Assembly (NCBI RefSeq): GCF_000026045.1 | Contig: NC_007426.1 | Coordinates: 2,046,001-2,110,000 of the forward strand | Length of the DNA stretch: 64,000 nt | Source of the DNA: Natronomonas pharaonis DSM 2160 | GTDB taxonomy: Archaea; Halobacteriota; Halobacteria; Halobacteriales; Haloarculaceae | Direction: 5' to 3' | In this document: piece by piece, positions 24,796-33,418 of the stretch | Numbering within the stretch: the first letter of the stretch is position 1 | Layout of the letters: each line of letters starts with the position of its first letter | Notes under the pieces: generated by a model | Databases searched by the model: none | What the model saw: only the letters and a program-made list of their open reading frames with translations | Told to the model about the DNA's origin: nothing | Made by a program: the position numbers and the translations under genes

Positions 24796-26544
24796 TCACT
24801 CCAAGACGAGCAGGGTGTCACCCATGTCGACGGAGTCGCCTTCCGAGACGGGGACCTCGGAGACGGTCCCGCCGGCCGAGGCGACGACATCGTTTTCCAT
24901 CTTCATCGCTTCGAGCACGCAGACGACATCACCCTCCGATACCTCGTCGCCCTCCGACACCTCGACGGAGAGTACGGTTCCCTGCATCTCGGCGGTGACC
25001 GCGCCCGCAGCGACCTGTCCGCCGCCGGAGCCGCCGGAGCTTGACCCCGAGCCGCCCGCGGGGGCCTCCGGTAGCCCGTCCTCGACGACGACATCGATGC
25101 GCTTGCCATCGACCTCGACGGCGAGTTCGTGGGTCGACGTGTCGCTGCCGCCGGCTGCCGGACCGTCGCCGCCCCAGCGGTCGACAGCGTCGGCCAGTGC
25201 TTCGGGGGCGAGCTCCTCGTCGAGGTACTTCGTCGTGTGGCTCCCGTCGACGAAGGCGTCGTCTTCGAGCATCAGCCGGTGGAACGGAATCGTCGTTCCG
25301 ACACCGGAGACGTCGAAGTGTCGGAGCGCGCGCTTCGAGCGTTCGAAACACTGCTCGCGGTCTTCGGCGGCGACGATGAGCTTCGCAATCATCGAGTCAT
25401 AATCGCCGCTTACCGTATCGCCCTGTGAGACCGCGTGGTCGAGACGGACGCCGATGCTGCTCGGCGGGTTGTAGGTTTCGAGATGACCGGGGGCGGGCGC
25501 AAACTCCTCGGCCGGGTTCTCGGCGTTGATGCGGTACTCGATGGCATGGCCGTCGATTTCGACGTCGTCCTGCTCGAAGGCCAGCTCCTCGCGGGCGGCG
25601 ATACGAATCTGCCAGCGGACGATATCGATACCGGTCACTTCCTCGGAGACGGTGTGTTCGACCTGAATCCGGGTGTTGACCTCCATGAAGTAAAACTGGC
25701 CGTCCTCGACGAGGAACTCGACGGTGCCGGCGTTCGTGTAGTCGGTGGCAGCGACCCCCCGACGGGCGGCCGCACCGATTTCCTCCCGGAGGTCGTCCGA
25801 CAGCGCCGGACTCGGGGCCTCCTCGATGACCTTCTGGTGGCGGCGCTGCAGCGAGCAGTCCCGCTCGCCGAGGTGGCGGACGTTGCCGTGCTCGTCGGCC
25901 AGTACCTGAACCTCGATGTGCTTGGGGTCGTCGAGGTATTTTTCGACGTAGACGGAGTCGTTGTCGAAGTAGGCCTCGCCCTCCCGCTTTGCGCTTTCGA
26001 GGGCGTCTTCGACCTCCGACTCGCTCCGGACGATTTTCATGCCGCGGCCGCCGCCGCCGCCCTCGGCCTTGATAGCGACCGGGTAGCCGTACTCGTCGCC
26101 GAGTGATTTGACCTCCTCGGCTGACTCGACGGGGTCTGTCGTTCCCGGCACGACGGGGACATCGGCCTCCTGCATGACCGTCCGGGCCTTCGTCTTCTCG
26201 CCGAGCCGTTCCATCGTATCGCCCGCGGGACCGACCCACGTGATGCCGTCGGCCGACTCGACGCGGCGGGCGAACTCGGCGTTCTCCGCGAGGAAGCCGT
26301 ATCCCGGATGGATGGCGTCCGCGCCGGCGTCCTTTGCGGCCTCGATAATCGCCTCCTGGTCGAGGTAGGAGTCGCTTGCCGGTGCGGGGCCGATATTGTA
26401 CGCCTCGTCGGCGTAGTCGACGTGGCCGGCGTCGCGGTCGGCGTCGCTGTAGACGGCGACGGTGTCGACACCCAGTTCCTCGCAGGCGGCCATCACTCGA
26501 ATCGCGATTTCGCCACGGTTGGCAACGAGTAGCTTGTCGAACAT
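24796..26544 (-). CDS. pccA: Acyl-CoA carboxylase, biotin carboxylase plus biotin carrier subunit
   Basis: The 582-residue protein begins with a biotin carboxylase: [16 protein letters not shown], the ATP-grasp [33 protein letters not shown] and [18 protein letters not shown]. It ends with a biotinyl domain whose target lysine is in [13 protein letters not shown], about 35 residues from the end. A Gly/Ser-rich linker (about residues 485-500) joins them. It charges biotin with bicarbonate using ATP. The gene is sandwiched between the acyl-CoA dehydrogenase (3 bases) and pccB (5 bases), so all three are one operon. No birA biotin ligase is visible in the window. Confidence 0.94.
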   Translation of the reverse strand: MFDKLLVANRGEIAIRVMAACEELGVDTVAVYSDADRDAGHVDYADEAYNIGPAPASDSYLDQEAIIEAAKDAGADAIHPGYGFLAENAEFARRVESADGITWVGPAGDTMERLGEKTKARTVMQEADVPVVPGTTDPVESAEEVKSLGDEYGYPVAIKAEGGGGGRGMKIVRSESEVEDALESAKREGEAYFDNDSVYVEKYLDDPKHIEVQVLADEHGNVRHLGERDCSLQRRHQKVIEEAPSPALSDDLREEIGAAARRGVAATDYTNAGTVEFLVEDGQFYFMEVNTRIQVEHTVSEEVTGIDIVRWQIRIAAREELAFEQDDVEIDGHAIEYRINAENPAEEFAPAPGHLETYNPPSSIGVRLDHAVSQGDTVSGDYDSMIAKLIVAAEDREQCFERSKRALRHFDVSGVGTTIPFHRLMLEDDAFVDGSHTTKYLDEELAPEALADAVDRWGGDGPAAGGSDTSTHELAVEVDGKRIDVVVEDGLPEAPAGGSGSSSGGSGGGQVAAGAVTAEMQGTVLSVEVSEGDEVSEGDVVCVLEAMKMENDVVASAGGTVSEVPVSEGDSVDMGDTLLVLE

Positions 26545-26547
26545 GGG

Positions 26548-27714
26548 TCAGTAGGATTTCGGGAAGCCGATTTCCTGGCTGAGGTGGTTGTACGCCATCT
26601 GCTGTGAGACGGGGGCGAGTCGCGTCAGGTTAATCTCGCGCCACCAGCGCTCGACATCGTACTCGGTCGCATACCCCCAGCCACCGAAGGCCTGCATCGA
26701 CTGTTTGACAGTCTCGATGCCGGCTTCGACGGCGGTCGCCTTGGCGATGTTCGTCTCGTAGCCACAGTCTTCGCCCTGGTCGTAGAGCCACTCGGCCTTC
26801 TGACGCATGAGTTTGGCAGCCTCGAGCCGGGCGTAGGGCTTGGTTATCGGGAACGAGACCGCCTGATGGGTGCCGATGGGGTCGCCGAACACCTCGCGGT
26901 CGTTGGCGTAGTCGATAGCGGTGTGGGCCGCGAGCTTGCCGATGCCGACGCCAGCGGCGGCAAAGCCGATGCGCTCGGGATTGAGCATGCTGACCAGCGC
27001 CCGCCACCCGTCGCCCTCCTCGCCGAGAAGGTCGGCTTCGGGGACGCGAACGTCTTCGAGGAAGACCTCACAGGACTTGGAGTAGTTCATCGCGTGCTTT
27101 TCGATGGGCGAGACCTCGATGCCGGGCGAGTCCATGTCGACGATGAAGAGGCTGATGCCGTCGGTGCCACGGTCGACTTCCGACCGCGGCGTCGTCCGCG
27201 TCACCAGAATCATGTTGTCAGCGCGGTCGGAGAAGGTAATCCACGCCTTCTGTCCGTTGAGGACGTACTCGTCGCCGTCCTTTTCGGCAGTCGTGGCGAC
27301 GTTGAGCGTGTTCGTTCCGGCCTCCGGTTCGGTGATGCCGATGGAGAAGTTCCGGTCGCCGGTCGCGATGTCAGTCAGGTACGTTTCCTTCTGTTGCTCG
27401 TCGCCGTGCTGTTTGATACCGACCGCAGCCATGCCGGCGGTCAGGACCAGATACCACGTGCCGGCCATCCCACAGCCCTCGGCACAGAGCGTCTCCATCG
27501 CCAAGCCGAGTTCCTGCATTCCCATGCCGGCCCCGCCGTACTCCTCGGGAACGGCGAGTCCGTGGAAGCCGGCCTCACCGAGTTCGTCCCAGAAGTCCTC
27601 GGCGAACGCCTCGTTTTCCTCCTTCTGCCGCCAGTATTCCGGCCCGAACTGCTCGGCGATTTCGGTCGCAGTCGACGCTATCATCGAGTGTTCGGGGCTG
27701 GTCTCGAATGTCAT
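26548..27714 (-). CDS. Acyl-CoA dehydrogenase, branched/long-chain (isovaleryl) type active site
   Basis: The 388-residue FAD enzyme has GITEPEAGTNTLN, AWITFSDRADN and QAFGGWGYATEYDVERWWREI. The usual C-terminal catalytic Glu (E-G-T) is absent: that segment reads TRLAPVSQQMAYNHL. Instead helix G reads LNPERIGFAA, placing Glu247 where isovaleryl-CoA and long-chain dehydrogenases carry their catalytic base. With the adjacent biotin carboxylase and hydratase this suggests isovaleryl-CoA or another branched acyl-CoA as substrate (inference). ATG 27714 follows a TATATGC box by about 18 bases. Confidence 0.9.
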   Translation of the reverse strand: MTFETSPEHSMIASTATEIAEQFGPEYWRQKEENEAFAEDFWDELGEAGFHGLAVPEEYGGAGMGMQELGLAMETLCAEGCGMAGTWYLVLTAGMAAVGIKQHGDEQQKETYLTDIATGDRNFSIGITEPEAGTNTLNVATTAEKDGDEYVLNGQKAWITFSDRADNMILVTRTTPRSEVDRGTDGISLFIVDMDSPGIEVSPIEKHAMNYSKSCEVFLEDVRVPEADLLGEEGDGWRALVSMLNPERIGFAAAGVGIGKLAAHTAIDYANDREVFGDPIGTHQAVSFPITKPYARLEAAKLMRQKAEWLYDQGEDCGYETNIAKATAVEAGIETVKQSMQAFGGWGYATEYDVERWWREINLTRLAPVSQQMAYNHLSQEIGFPKSY

Positions 27715-27790
27715 ACGTTGCTCCTACTGTATATGCTTGGCCGACAGCATTAGTAGTTTACCCTCGGAAAAGGGAGCCGGTGTCAGACGG

Positions 27791-29392
27791 CTACCGACTG
27801 AATTCGTACCCGCTGTCGCGGTCCCACGTCGCGGCCGGGTCGGTCCGTCTGAGCGGCGCTTTCCGGACCTTCCCGGTCGGGTCGCGGGGCAGTTCCGCAC
27901 GGAGCTCGACGTACCGGGGAACCTTCACGTACGGCAGCGACCCCCGGCAGTGCCGATACACGTCAACCGGGTCAAGGGAAGCGTCGGCGTCAGGGACGAC
28001 GACGGCTTTGATTTCCTCCGTGCCGGTAACGTCCTCGACGCCGACGACAGCCGACTCAGCAACGCCCGGGACGGCGTCGATGACGCTTTCTATCTCCAGC
28101 GAGGAGATACGGCCGGCAACCCGCCCGCGGTATATCGAGTTGTCCTCGTTGGCGACAAAATGCAGATAGCCGTCTTCGTCCATGTAGCCGATGTCACCCG
28201 TGTGTATCCACTGGTTCCGGCAGTCTTCGATTGTTGCCTCGGGGTCGCCGCGGTAGCCCTGCATCATCGTGTTCGGCCGCGTCGGCCGGATGACGATTTC
28301 GCCCGCTTCGCCGGCATCGACCGGCCAGTCGTTGTCGTCGACGACCGCCACCTCGGCGTGGGAGACCGGACGCCCGGCACTGCCGACCGTGCGGTCGTCG
28401 GCGGTGTTGTACGTCGCCAGCGTCGCCGTCTGGGTCACGCCGTACCCTTCGAGGACGGTGATGTCGAAGCGCTCCTCGAAGTTCTCGATGAGCGCCTCAT
28501 CGGTTCCAAAGCCGAACCCGTGCCCGATGGCCGTCTCGACTGCGTTGTCCGCTCCGTCAGCGTCGTCATCCTGATTGTACAGTACCGACAGCATCCGCCC
28601 CAGATACAGCACCACGGAGGCGTCATAGCGGTCGACCTGCGACCAGAAGACATCGGGGTCAAAGGGGTCTTCAAAAGCGAAGGCGGCGTCGGTCACAAGC
28701 GAGCCGACAACGCCGATATGGAAGGCAAAAATGCTGTACAGCGGCAGCGTTGTGAAGATGCGGTCCTTGCCGGAGAAATCAAAGAGGTGCTGGCTGGCTT
28801 CCCAGCCGGTGTTGAGATACGAGTACTGTGGAAGCTCGATACCCTTCGGCTGCTCGGTGGCGTGTCGCTGAACGAACGTTACAGAGAGCGTATCGGCTTC
28901 GGAGACAGCAACGTCAGGGGGCGTCTCGTCGCCGTCAAGCAGCGGCGCGAACGGTCGGTAGGGACCACCGTCCTGCTGTGGGCCGACGAAGTACTCCGTC
29001 GGCAGCCCGGAGACGTCTTCGCGGACGGCTTCGTACTGCTCGCGGGTGTCGGTGTCGACAAACACCGCCTCCGCGTCGGCCGTCTCCAGCACCGTGGCAA
29101 GCGTTTCCCCGGTAAACCGGGTGTCCACCGGCGCGACAACGGCTCCGAGCTTTGCGAGCGCGAAGTAGAGGTAGATGTACTCCATCGAGTTGTACAGGAA
29201 CAGACAGACGGTGTCGCCCGTCCCGATGCCGTTTGCCTGCAGACGGCCGGCGATGGCGTTGGCCATCCGGTTGACCTCGCCGTAGCTCGCGCGGGCGTCC
29301 TTGTACTGGACAAACGGGGCAGCGCCGTCGCGGTCGGCGCGGCGTTCGAGCGCTTCGCCGACGGTCCGGACCGAATCACGCGGCAGTGACAT
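27791..29392 (-). CDS. AMP-binding acyl-CoA ligase family protein with degenerate P-loop
   Basis: From MSLPRDSVRTVGEALERRAD the protein has 533 residues and resembles CaiC/long-chain acyl-CoA ligases: CLFLYNSMEYIYLYFALAKLGAVVAPVD, TTLPLYSIFAFHIGVVGS, LEGYGVTQTATLATYN, WIHTGDIGYMDEDGYLHFVANED, GRISSLEIESVIDAVPGV, and a C-terminal DPTGKVRKAPLR with Lys. The phosphate-binding loop, normally S-G-T-T-G-x-P-K-G, reads VQRHATEQPKGIEL and so keeps only T and PKG. The motif is confirmed codon by codon. Activity may be altered or lost. It starts 1 base after the IclR stop, so the two are cotranscribed. A longer frame upstream is only the shadow of the IclR gene. Confidence 0.85.
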   Translation of the reverse strand: MSLPRDSVRTVGEALERRADRDGAAPFVQYKDARASYGEVNRMANAIAGRLQANGIGTGDTVCLFLYNSMEYIYLYFALAKLGAVVAPVDTRFTGETLATVLETADAEAVFVDTDTREQYEAVREDVSGLPTEYFVGPQQDGGPYRPFAPLLDGDETPPDVAVSEADTLSVTFVQRHATEQPKGIELPQYSYLNTGWEASQHLFDFSGKDRIFTTLPLYSIFAFHIGVVGSLVTDAAFAFEDPFDPDVFWSQVDRYDASVVLYLGRMLSVLYNQDDDADGADNAVETAIGHGFGFGTDEALIENFEERFDITVLEGYGVTQTATLATYNTADDRTVGSAGRPVSHAEVAVVDDNDWPVDAGEAGEIVIRPTRPNTMMQGYRGDPEATIEDCRNQWIHTGDIGYMDEDGYLHFVANEDNSIYRGRVAGRISSLEIESVIDAVPGVAESAVVGVEDVTGTEEIKAVVVPDADASLDPVDVYRHCRGSLPYVKVPRYVELRAELPRDPTGKVRKAPLRRTDPAATWDRDSGYEFSR

Positions 29393-29393
29393 C

Positions 29394-30173
29394 TCAGGCA
29401 CCTCCCTCGGTGGTATCGTTCTGCCCTGCGGCCGCGAGTTCGTCGGCGGCGGCTGAAAGTGCCGCCGTGATGTCGGATTCGGGCGGTATTCCGAAGTCGT
29501 GGGAGTACCCGAACACGCCGAGGCCGTGGGTGTACCCGCTCGGGCCCTCAAAGGCCACCCCGACAGACCGGACGCCGAGGGCGGCCTCGCCGTCGGCCAC
29601 GGCGAAGCCCCGCTTGCGAGCCGTCTCAATGTCTTCACGAAGGGAATCCAGGTCAGTGTGGGTTCGTTCAGTGTGGCCCGGTAGCCCGTGGAAGTCGACG
29701 ATGTCCTCGATATACTCGTCCGACAGGGCCGCGAGTATCGCTTTCCCCGGCGCGTGGGTATGGAGGTACGAGCGCTTGCCGACGCGACCGTAGATGCGTC
29801 GTGTCCCCGGCGGTATCGCGCTCTCAACGAAGATGCCGCGACCGTGTTCTTCGACGACCCACCACGTTGGCTGACCGACGGTTTCGGCGACGGAACCGAT
29901 GACCTCGGCGACAGCCGGCCGCAGCCGAAGGCTACTCTGGGCGGCCATCCCCTCGGTCAGAAACCGGAGGCCGAGCCGGTAGCTGCCGTCACGCTCGACG
30001 ACGTACCCCATCCCGCGCAGCGTCGAGAGATAGTTATGGACGGTGCTTTTGGCTAGCCCGAGCCTGTCTGCCAGTTCGTCAATGTCGACCCCGTCGTAGT
30101 CACGGAGAATATCGATAATTCTGAACGCCGTACGGACCGACTTGACCTCCCGGGACGACGTATCGGGAATCAT
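29394..30173 (-). CDS. IclR family transcriptional regulator
   Basis: The 259 residues show an N-terminal winged helix (VKSVRTAFRIIDILRDYDG, LADRLGLAKSTVHNYLSTLRGMGYV) and a C-terminal IclR ligand-binding domain (GQPTWWVVEEHGRGIFVESA, YLHTHAPGKAILAALSDEYIEDIV, RGFAVADGEAALGVRSVGVAF). Such regulators sense small acids and commonly control the catabolic genes beside them. It heads the unit with the ligase and probably the downstream acyl-CoA genes. TATATAT at 30198-30204 lies about 27 bases before the ATG, and the surrounding sequence has repeated TATCG and TGGCA/TGCCA elements that could be its own operator. Confidence 0.92.
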   Translation of the reverse strand: MIPDTSSREVKSVRTAFRIIDILRDYDGVDIDELADRLGLAKSTVHNYLSTLRGMGYVVERDGSYRLGLRFLTEGMAAQSSLRLRPAVAEVIGSVAETVGQPTWWVVEEHGRGIFVESAIPPGTRRIYGRVGKRSYLHTHAPGKAILAALSDEYIEDIVDFHGLPGHTERTHTDLDSLREDIETARKRGFAVADGEAALGVRSVGVAFEGPSGYTHGLGVFGYSHDFGIPPESDITAALSAAADELAAAGQNDTTEGGA

Positions 30174-30220
30174 ACCATGGCATTTCGGCGGCTATCGTAT
30201 ATATGTATCCCATATCGTGC
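30174..30220 (-). promoter_or_regulatory. IclR-gene promoter with possible auto-operator
   Basis: The TATA box TATATAT (30198-30204) is flanked by TATCG at 30193-30197 and again near 30215. ATGGCATTTCGG just downstream and GTGCCATTTTGG upstream repeat a GCCATTT-like element. The leaderless distance to ATG 30173 is right. Confidence 0.45.
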
Positions 30221-30351
30221 CATTTTGGGTCGCCAATGCCGGTTGAATCGCCATTTCTATTCACACATCGTGAATACAGAGACAGCAGTAGCGAAGCGCC
30301 TCTAGACAAAAGGTGAATTTTTGCTACAAAGGGCGTCCGATAGCCTTCTAT

Positions 30352-30365
30352 AACATAGTTATGTT
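30352..30365. promoter_or_regulatory. Palindrome AACATA-GT-TATGTT
   Basis: These are perfect 6-bp complementary arms with a 2-base centre in the AT-rich gap between the divergent IclR and rdfA genes, about 90 bases before the rdfA ATG. It could serve either promoter. No function is shown. Confidence 0.35.
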
Positions 30366-30455
30366 TGTTATTGAATCCGTTCACTGCAGCCACAGGACAG
30401 CGGCAGCCGTCGAACAGCACAAGATACTAACCACCACCGGACGGATAGGTCAGGT

Positions 30456-31097
30456 ATGAGCGAGCCAGAAAAGAAATCGTCGGAAGCCGAACGTGAGTCC
30501 TCACGGGGGCGACGAAGCAAGGTCGCCCGCCTGCTTGATGACTACGACATGGCCGGCGTCGGGGCTGAACTGGAGCGGCAGTGGACCGCCGATGAAGACC
30601 GAATGAGCCTCCGAGACCTGGCGTCGTATTTTAACCGCCAGCTCCTCCAACAGCGGCTCGAGGCGGCGAACGTCCGGCCCGTCGATGGAGAAGTGGCGAA
30701 CATCTATCGAATACTGACTGACGACGACGACGTTGCCGAGGCCGACAAGACCCGCGTGCGCCGGCGGCTCGAACGGGACGGCATCGATGTGGAAACGCTG
30801 GAGAACGATTTCGTCACGTATCAGGCAATCCGGACATACTTAAAGAGCTATCGAGGGGCCGAGTACAGCCCCGACGAGACCGACCCCATCGAACGGGAGA
30901 TAACCAACCTCCAGAAGCTCCGCGGGCGGGTCGACGCAGCCACCACCGGCAAACTCGAACAACTGGGGCGGAGTGGGGACCTCGATATCGGAGCGTTCAG
31001 AACGCTCGTCGATATCCGTGTCGTCTGTGAGGACTGTGGAACCCAATACGAGGCTGTCGAACTGCTCGAACGTGGCGGCTGTGACTGCGCTCAGTGA
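30456..31097 (+). CDS. rdfA: Rod-determining factor RdfA
   Basis: The 213-residue protein matches the haloarchaeal RdfA family, implicated in cell-shape control (rod versus disk) in Haloferax volcanii. Visible family blocks are RRSKVARLLDDYDMAGVGAELERQW, SLRDLASYFNRQLLQQRLEAA, VANIYRILTDDDDV and a C-terminal zinc-like cluster CEDCGTQY ... GGCDCAQ. An Arg-rich start and helical core are consistent with a cytosolic regulator. It is followed after 36 bases by an SMC/Rad50-like gene, the standard partner in haloarchaeal genomes. The start ATG 30456 lies after an AT-poor stretch with a TACTAACC-like element. Confidence 0.82.
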   Translation: MSEPEKKSSEAERESSRGRRSKVARLLDDYDMAGVGAELERQWTADEDRMSLRDLASYFNRQLLQQRLEAANVRPVDGEVANIYRILTDDDDVAEADKTRVRRRLERDGIDVETLENDFVTYQAIRTYLKSYRGAEYSPDETDPIEREITNLQKLRGRVDAATTGKLEQLGRSGDLDIGAFRTLVDIRVVCEDCGTQYEAVELLERGGCDCAQ

Positions 31098-31133
31098 CCA
31101 GTATTTATATACGAGGTCCGAGTATCGGTAGGT

Positions 31134-33068
31134 ATGAGTTCCGAGCAACGGGCCACAGGCGCGGAGATTTCGGTCCGGAACATCGGCGGTATCGACGAGA
31201 CGACGGTCGCGTTCGAGCCTGGCGTGACCGTCCTCGCCGGGGAGAACGCGACAAACAGGACCTCGCTGCTGCAGTCGTTGATGGCTGTCCTCGGTAGCGA
31301 CGACGTGTCGATGAAAGCCGACGCCGACAAAGCGTCCGTCGAACTGCGAGTTGACGGCGAGACCTACACCCGGACGCTCACGCGACAGGGGTCGACAATC
31401 GCTACCGGCGGCGACCCCTACCTTGCGGATTCGACACTTGCCGACCTGTTTGCGTTCCTCCTGGAATCGAACGAAGCGCGTCGGCGGGTCGCCACGGAGG
31501 GTGACCTCAGGGAACTCATCATGCGGCCGGTCGACACCGAGGAGATACAGCGTGAAATCGACCGACTCTCCGAGCGACGGAACGAAATCGACGATGAGCT
31601 GTCGACGCTCGATTCCCTGAAAGACCGGCTCCCATCGTTGGAGGAACGCCGCACGCAGCTCCGCGGGGAGATAGAGGAGACGGAGGCGGAGCTGGCAGAC
31701 GTCGAGGCGCGACTCGACGAGCGAGACGCGGATATCGAACAGACACGCGAAGAGAAGGCTGAACTCGAAGAGCGGCTCACGGAGCTCCGGACCAAGCGCT
31801 CGGAACTCGAAGACGTTCGGTACGACCTCGAAACCGAGCGGGAAAGTCTCGAATCGCTACAGACACAGCGCCGCGAGGTCGAGTCGGAGCTGGAGTCCCT
31901 TCCGGAGACGCCGGTCGGCGAAATCGACGACCTCGAAGCCCGTATCAGCAGCCGCCGCGAGCGAAAGGCCACCCTCGAATCAGCGGTAAACGAGATACAG
32001 AGCGCGGTCCGGTTCAACCAGGAGATGCTGGAAGGCGACGAAGCGGCGGTTTCGCTGCCCGCCGAAGACGACGGCGACCTCACAGACGAACTACTGCCGT
32101 CCGAGACAGTCACCTGCTGGACCTGCGGCAGCGAGGTGCCACAGGACCGCATCGAGGAGACGGTCGGCCGGCTCAGAGAGCTCAGCCAGTCGAAGCTCGG
32201 CGACATCGACGACATCGAGTCGGAGATAACGGAGCTTCAACAGGAGGTCGAAGACCTCCGTGAGACACAACGCCGCCGCGAGACGCTCCAGCGACAGCTG
32301 TCGGACCACAAGGCAGACATCGAGCGGAGCGAGACTGCTATCGACCGGCTTACCGACCGCCGCGAGGCGCTCCGGTCGGAGATATCAGAACTGGAAGAAG
32401 AAATATCGGAACTGGAGTCGGACAGCTACGAGGAGATACTTGACATCCACCGGGAGGCCAATCAGCTCGAATACGAACTCGGTCGGCTCGAAGGCGACCT
32501 CGAATCCATCGAGGACGAAATCGCCGACATCGAGTCACGGCTCGACGAGGAGTCGACCCTGCAGGAGGAACGCGATGCAGTCGAAGCAAAGCTCCAAGAG
32601 CTGCGAACAAAAATCCACCGCATCGAGCGGGAGGCAATAGACGCCTTCAACGAGCACATGGAGACCGTACTCGGGATTCTCGGCTACGAGAACATCGAAC
32701 GCATCTGGATAGAGCGGCTCGAACGCGAGGTCCGTAAGGGTCGTCGGACAGAAAGTGAGGCCACCTTCGAGCTTCACATCGTCCGGCAGACCGACGGCGG
32801 CGCAACCTACGAAGACACCATCGACCATCTCAGCGAGAGCGAACGAGAGGTCACCGGGCTGATATTCGCGCTGGCCGGCTATCTCACCCACGAGGTCTAC
32901 GAGACGGTCCCGTTCATGCTCTTGGACTCGCTGGAGGCGATCGACTCCGAACGCATTGCCGCGCTCGTCGAATACATCGCGGGCCACAGCGACTATCTCG
33001 TCGTAGCGCTGTTGCCGGAGGATGCTGCAGCGCTGCCGGAGACGTACCCACGGGTGACCGACATCTGA
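31134..33068 (+). CDS. Archaea-specific SMC/Rad50-like ATPase
   Basis: The 644-residue protein has N- and C-terminal ATPase halves joined by two long heptad coiled coils (about residues 140-325 and 335-530). Between them is a Rad50-type zinc hook CWTCGSEVPQ (Cys328, Cys331). Walker A reads GENATNRTSLLQ, with Asn-Arg where G-K is canonical, a change I recall as shared by this archaeal subfamily. The ABC signature is HLSESEREVTGLIFAL and Walker B is VPFMLLDSLEAID. It probably acts with RdfA, possibly in nucleoid or envelope organisation. The two genes are 36 bases apart in the same orientation. Confidence 0.85.
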   Translation: MSSEQRATGAEISVRNIGGIDETTVAFEPGVTVLAGENATNRTSLLQSLMAVLGSDDVSMKADADKASVELRVDGETYTRTLTRQGSTIATGGDPYLADSTLADLFAFLLESNEARRRVATEGDLRELIMRPVDTEEIQREIDRLSERRNEIDDELSTLDSLKDRLPSLEERRTQLRGEIEETEAELADVEARLDERDADIEQTREEKAELEERLTELRTKRSELEDVRYDLETERESLESLQTQRREVESELESLPETPVGEIDDLEARISSRRERKATLESAVNEIQSAVRFNQEMLEGDEAAVSLPAEDDGDLTDELLPSETVTCWTCGSEVPQDRIEETVGRLRELSQSKLGDIDDIESEITELQQEVEDLRETQRRRETLQRQLSDHKADIERSETAIDRLTDRREALRSEISELEEEISELESDSYEEILDIHREANQLEYELGRLEGDLESIEDEIADIESRLDEESTLQEERDAVEAKLQELRTKIHRIEREAIDAFNEHMETVLGILGYENIERIWIERLEREVRKGRRTESEATFELHIVRQTDGGATYEDTIDHLSESEREVTGLIFALAGYLTHEVYETVPFMLLDSLEAIDSERIAALVEYIAGHSDYLVVALLPEDAAALPETYPRVTDI

Positions 33069-33418
33069 GCGGCCCATCCGTTGGGCTGTCAGCCTGTGGG
33101 TAGCACGCCCCCACCTGTTGGAGGACGTATGCTAAGAAATATATTCATTCTATTTCTCGGACCGTTTCAAGAAGCTACTTTAATCTCTACCCGGATAGAC
33201 AATCATACGACCATTGATATCTATTATAAAACTTAATACTGAGTTTTTAGGGAAAGTTCTTTGTTTTTGTAGACTATATATACTCTATTTCATTACTGTA
33301 TTATTATGTTTTTTAGATAAAGTCGATTCCATGTCAATATACACCTTGTTACGAAAGCAAACTACACACGGCACTCCCCGGCCGAGAAAAGCAAAAGCAG
33401 CGCGCTAAGCGGGGGTCG
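33069..33418. other. AT-rich intergenic spacer, no gene seen
   Basis: The gap between the SMC-like gene and sdhA is 350 bases. Positions about 33120-33345 are strikingly AT-rich with T-runs (GAGTTTTTAGGG, ATTATTATGTTTTTTAG). This suits termination of both converging units. A 64-codon frame starting at 33214 is hydrophobic and Lys/Phe-rich, unlike haloarchaeal proteins, and is not called. I see no RNA gene. Confidence 0.5.

Noticed and set aside
27104-29389. 761-codon plus-strand frame across the dehydrogenase and ligase genes
   Set aside because: Spans two real minus-strand genes and their gap, with no recognisable domain.
33214-33408. 64-codon hydrophobic frame in the AT-rich spacer
   Set aside because: Codon use and Lys/Phe/Leu content are unlike haloarchaeal proteins; best explained by random AT-rich sequence.
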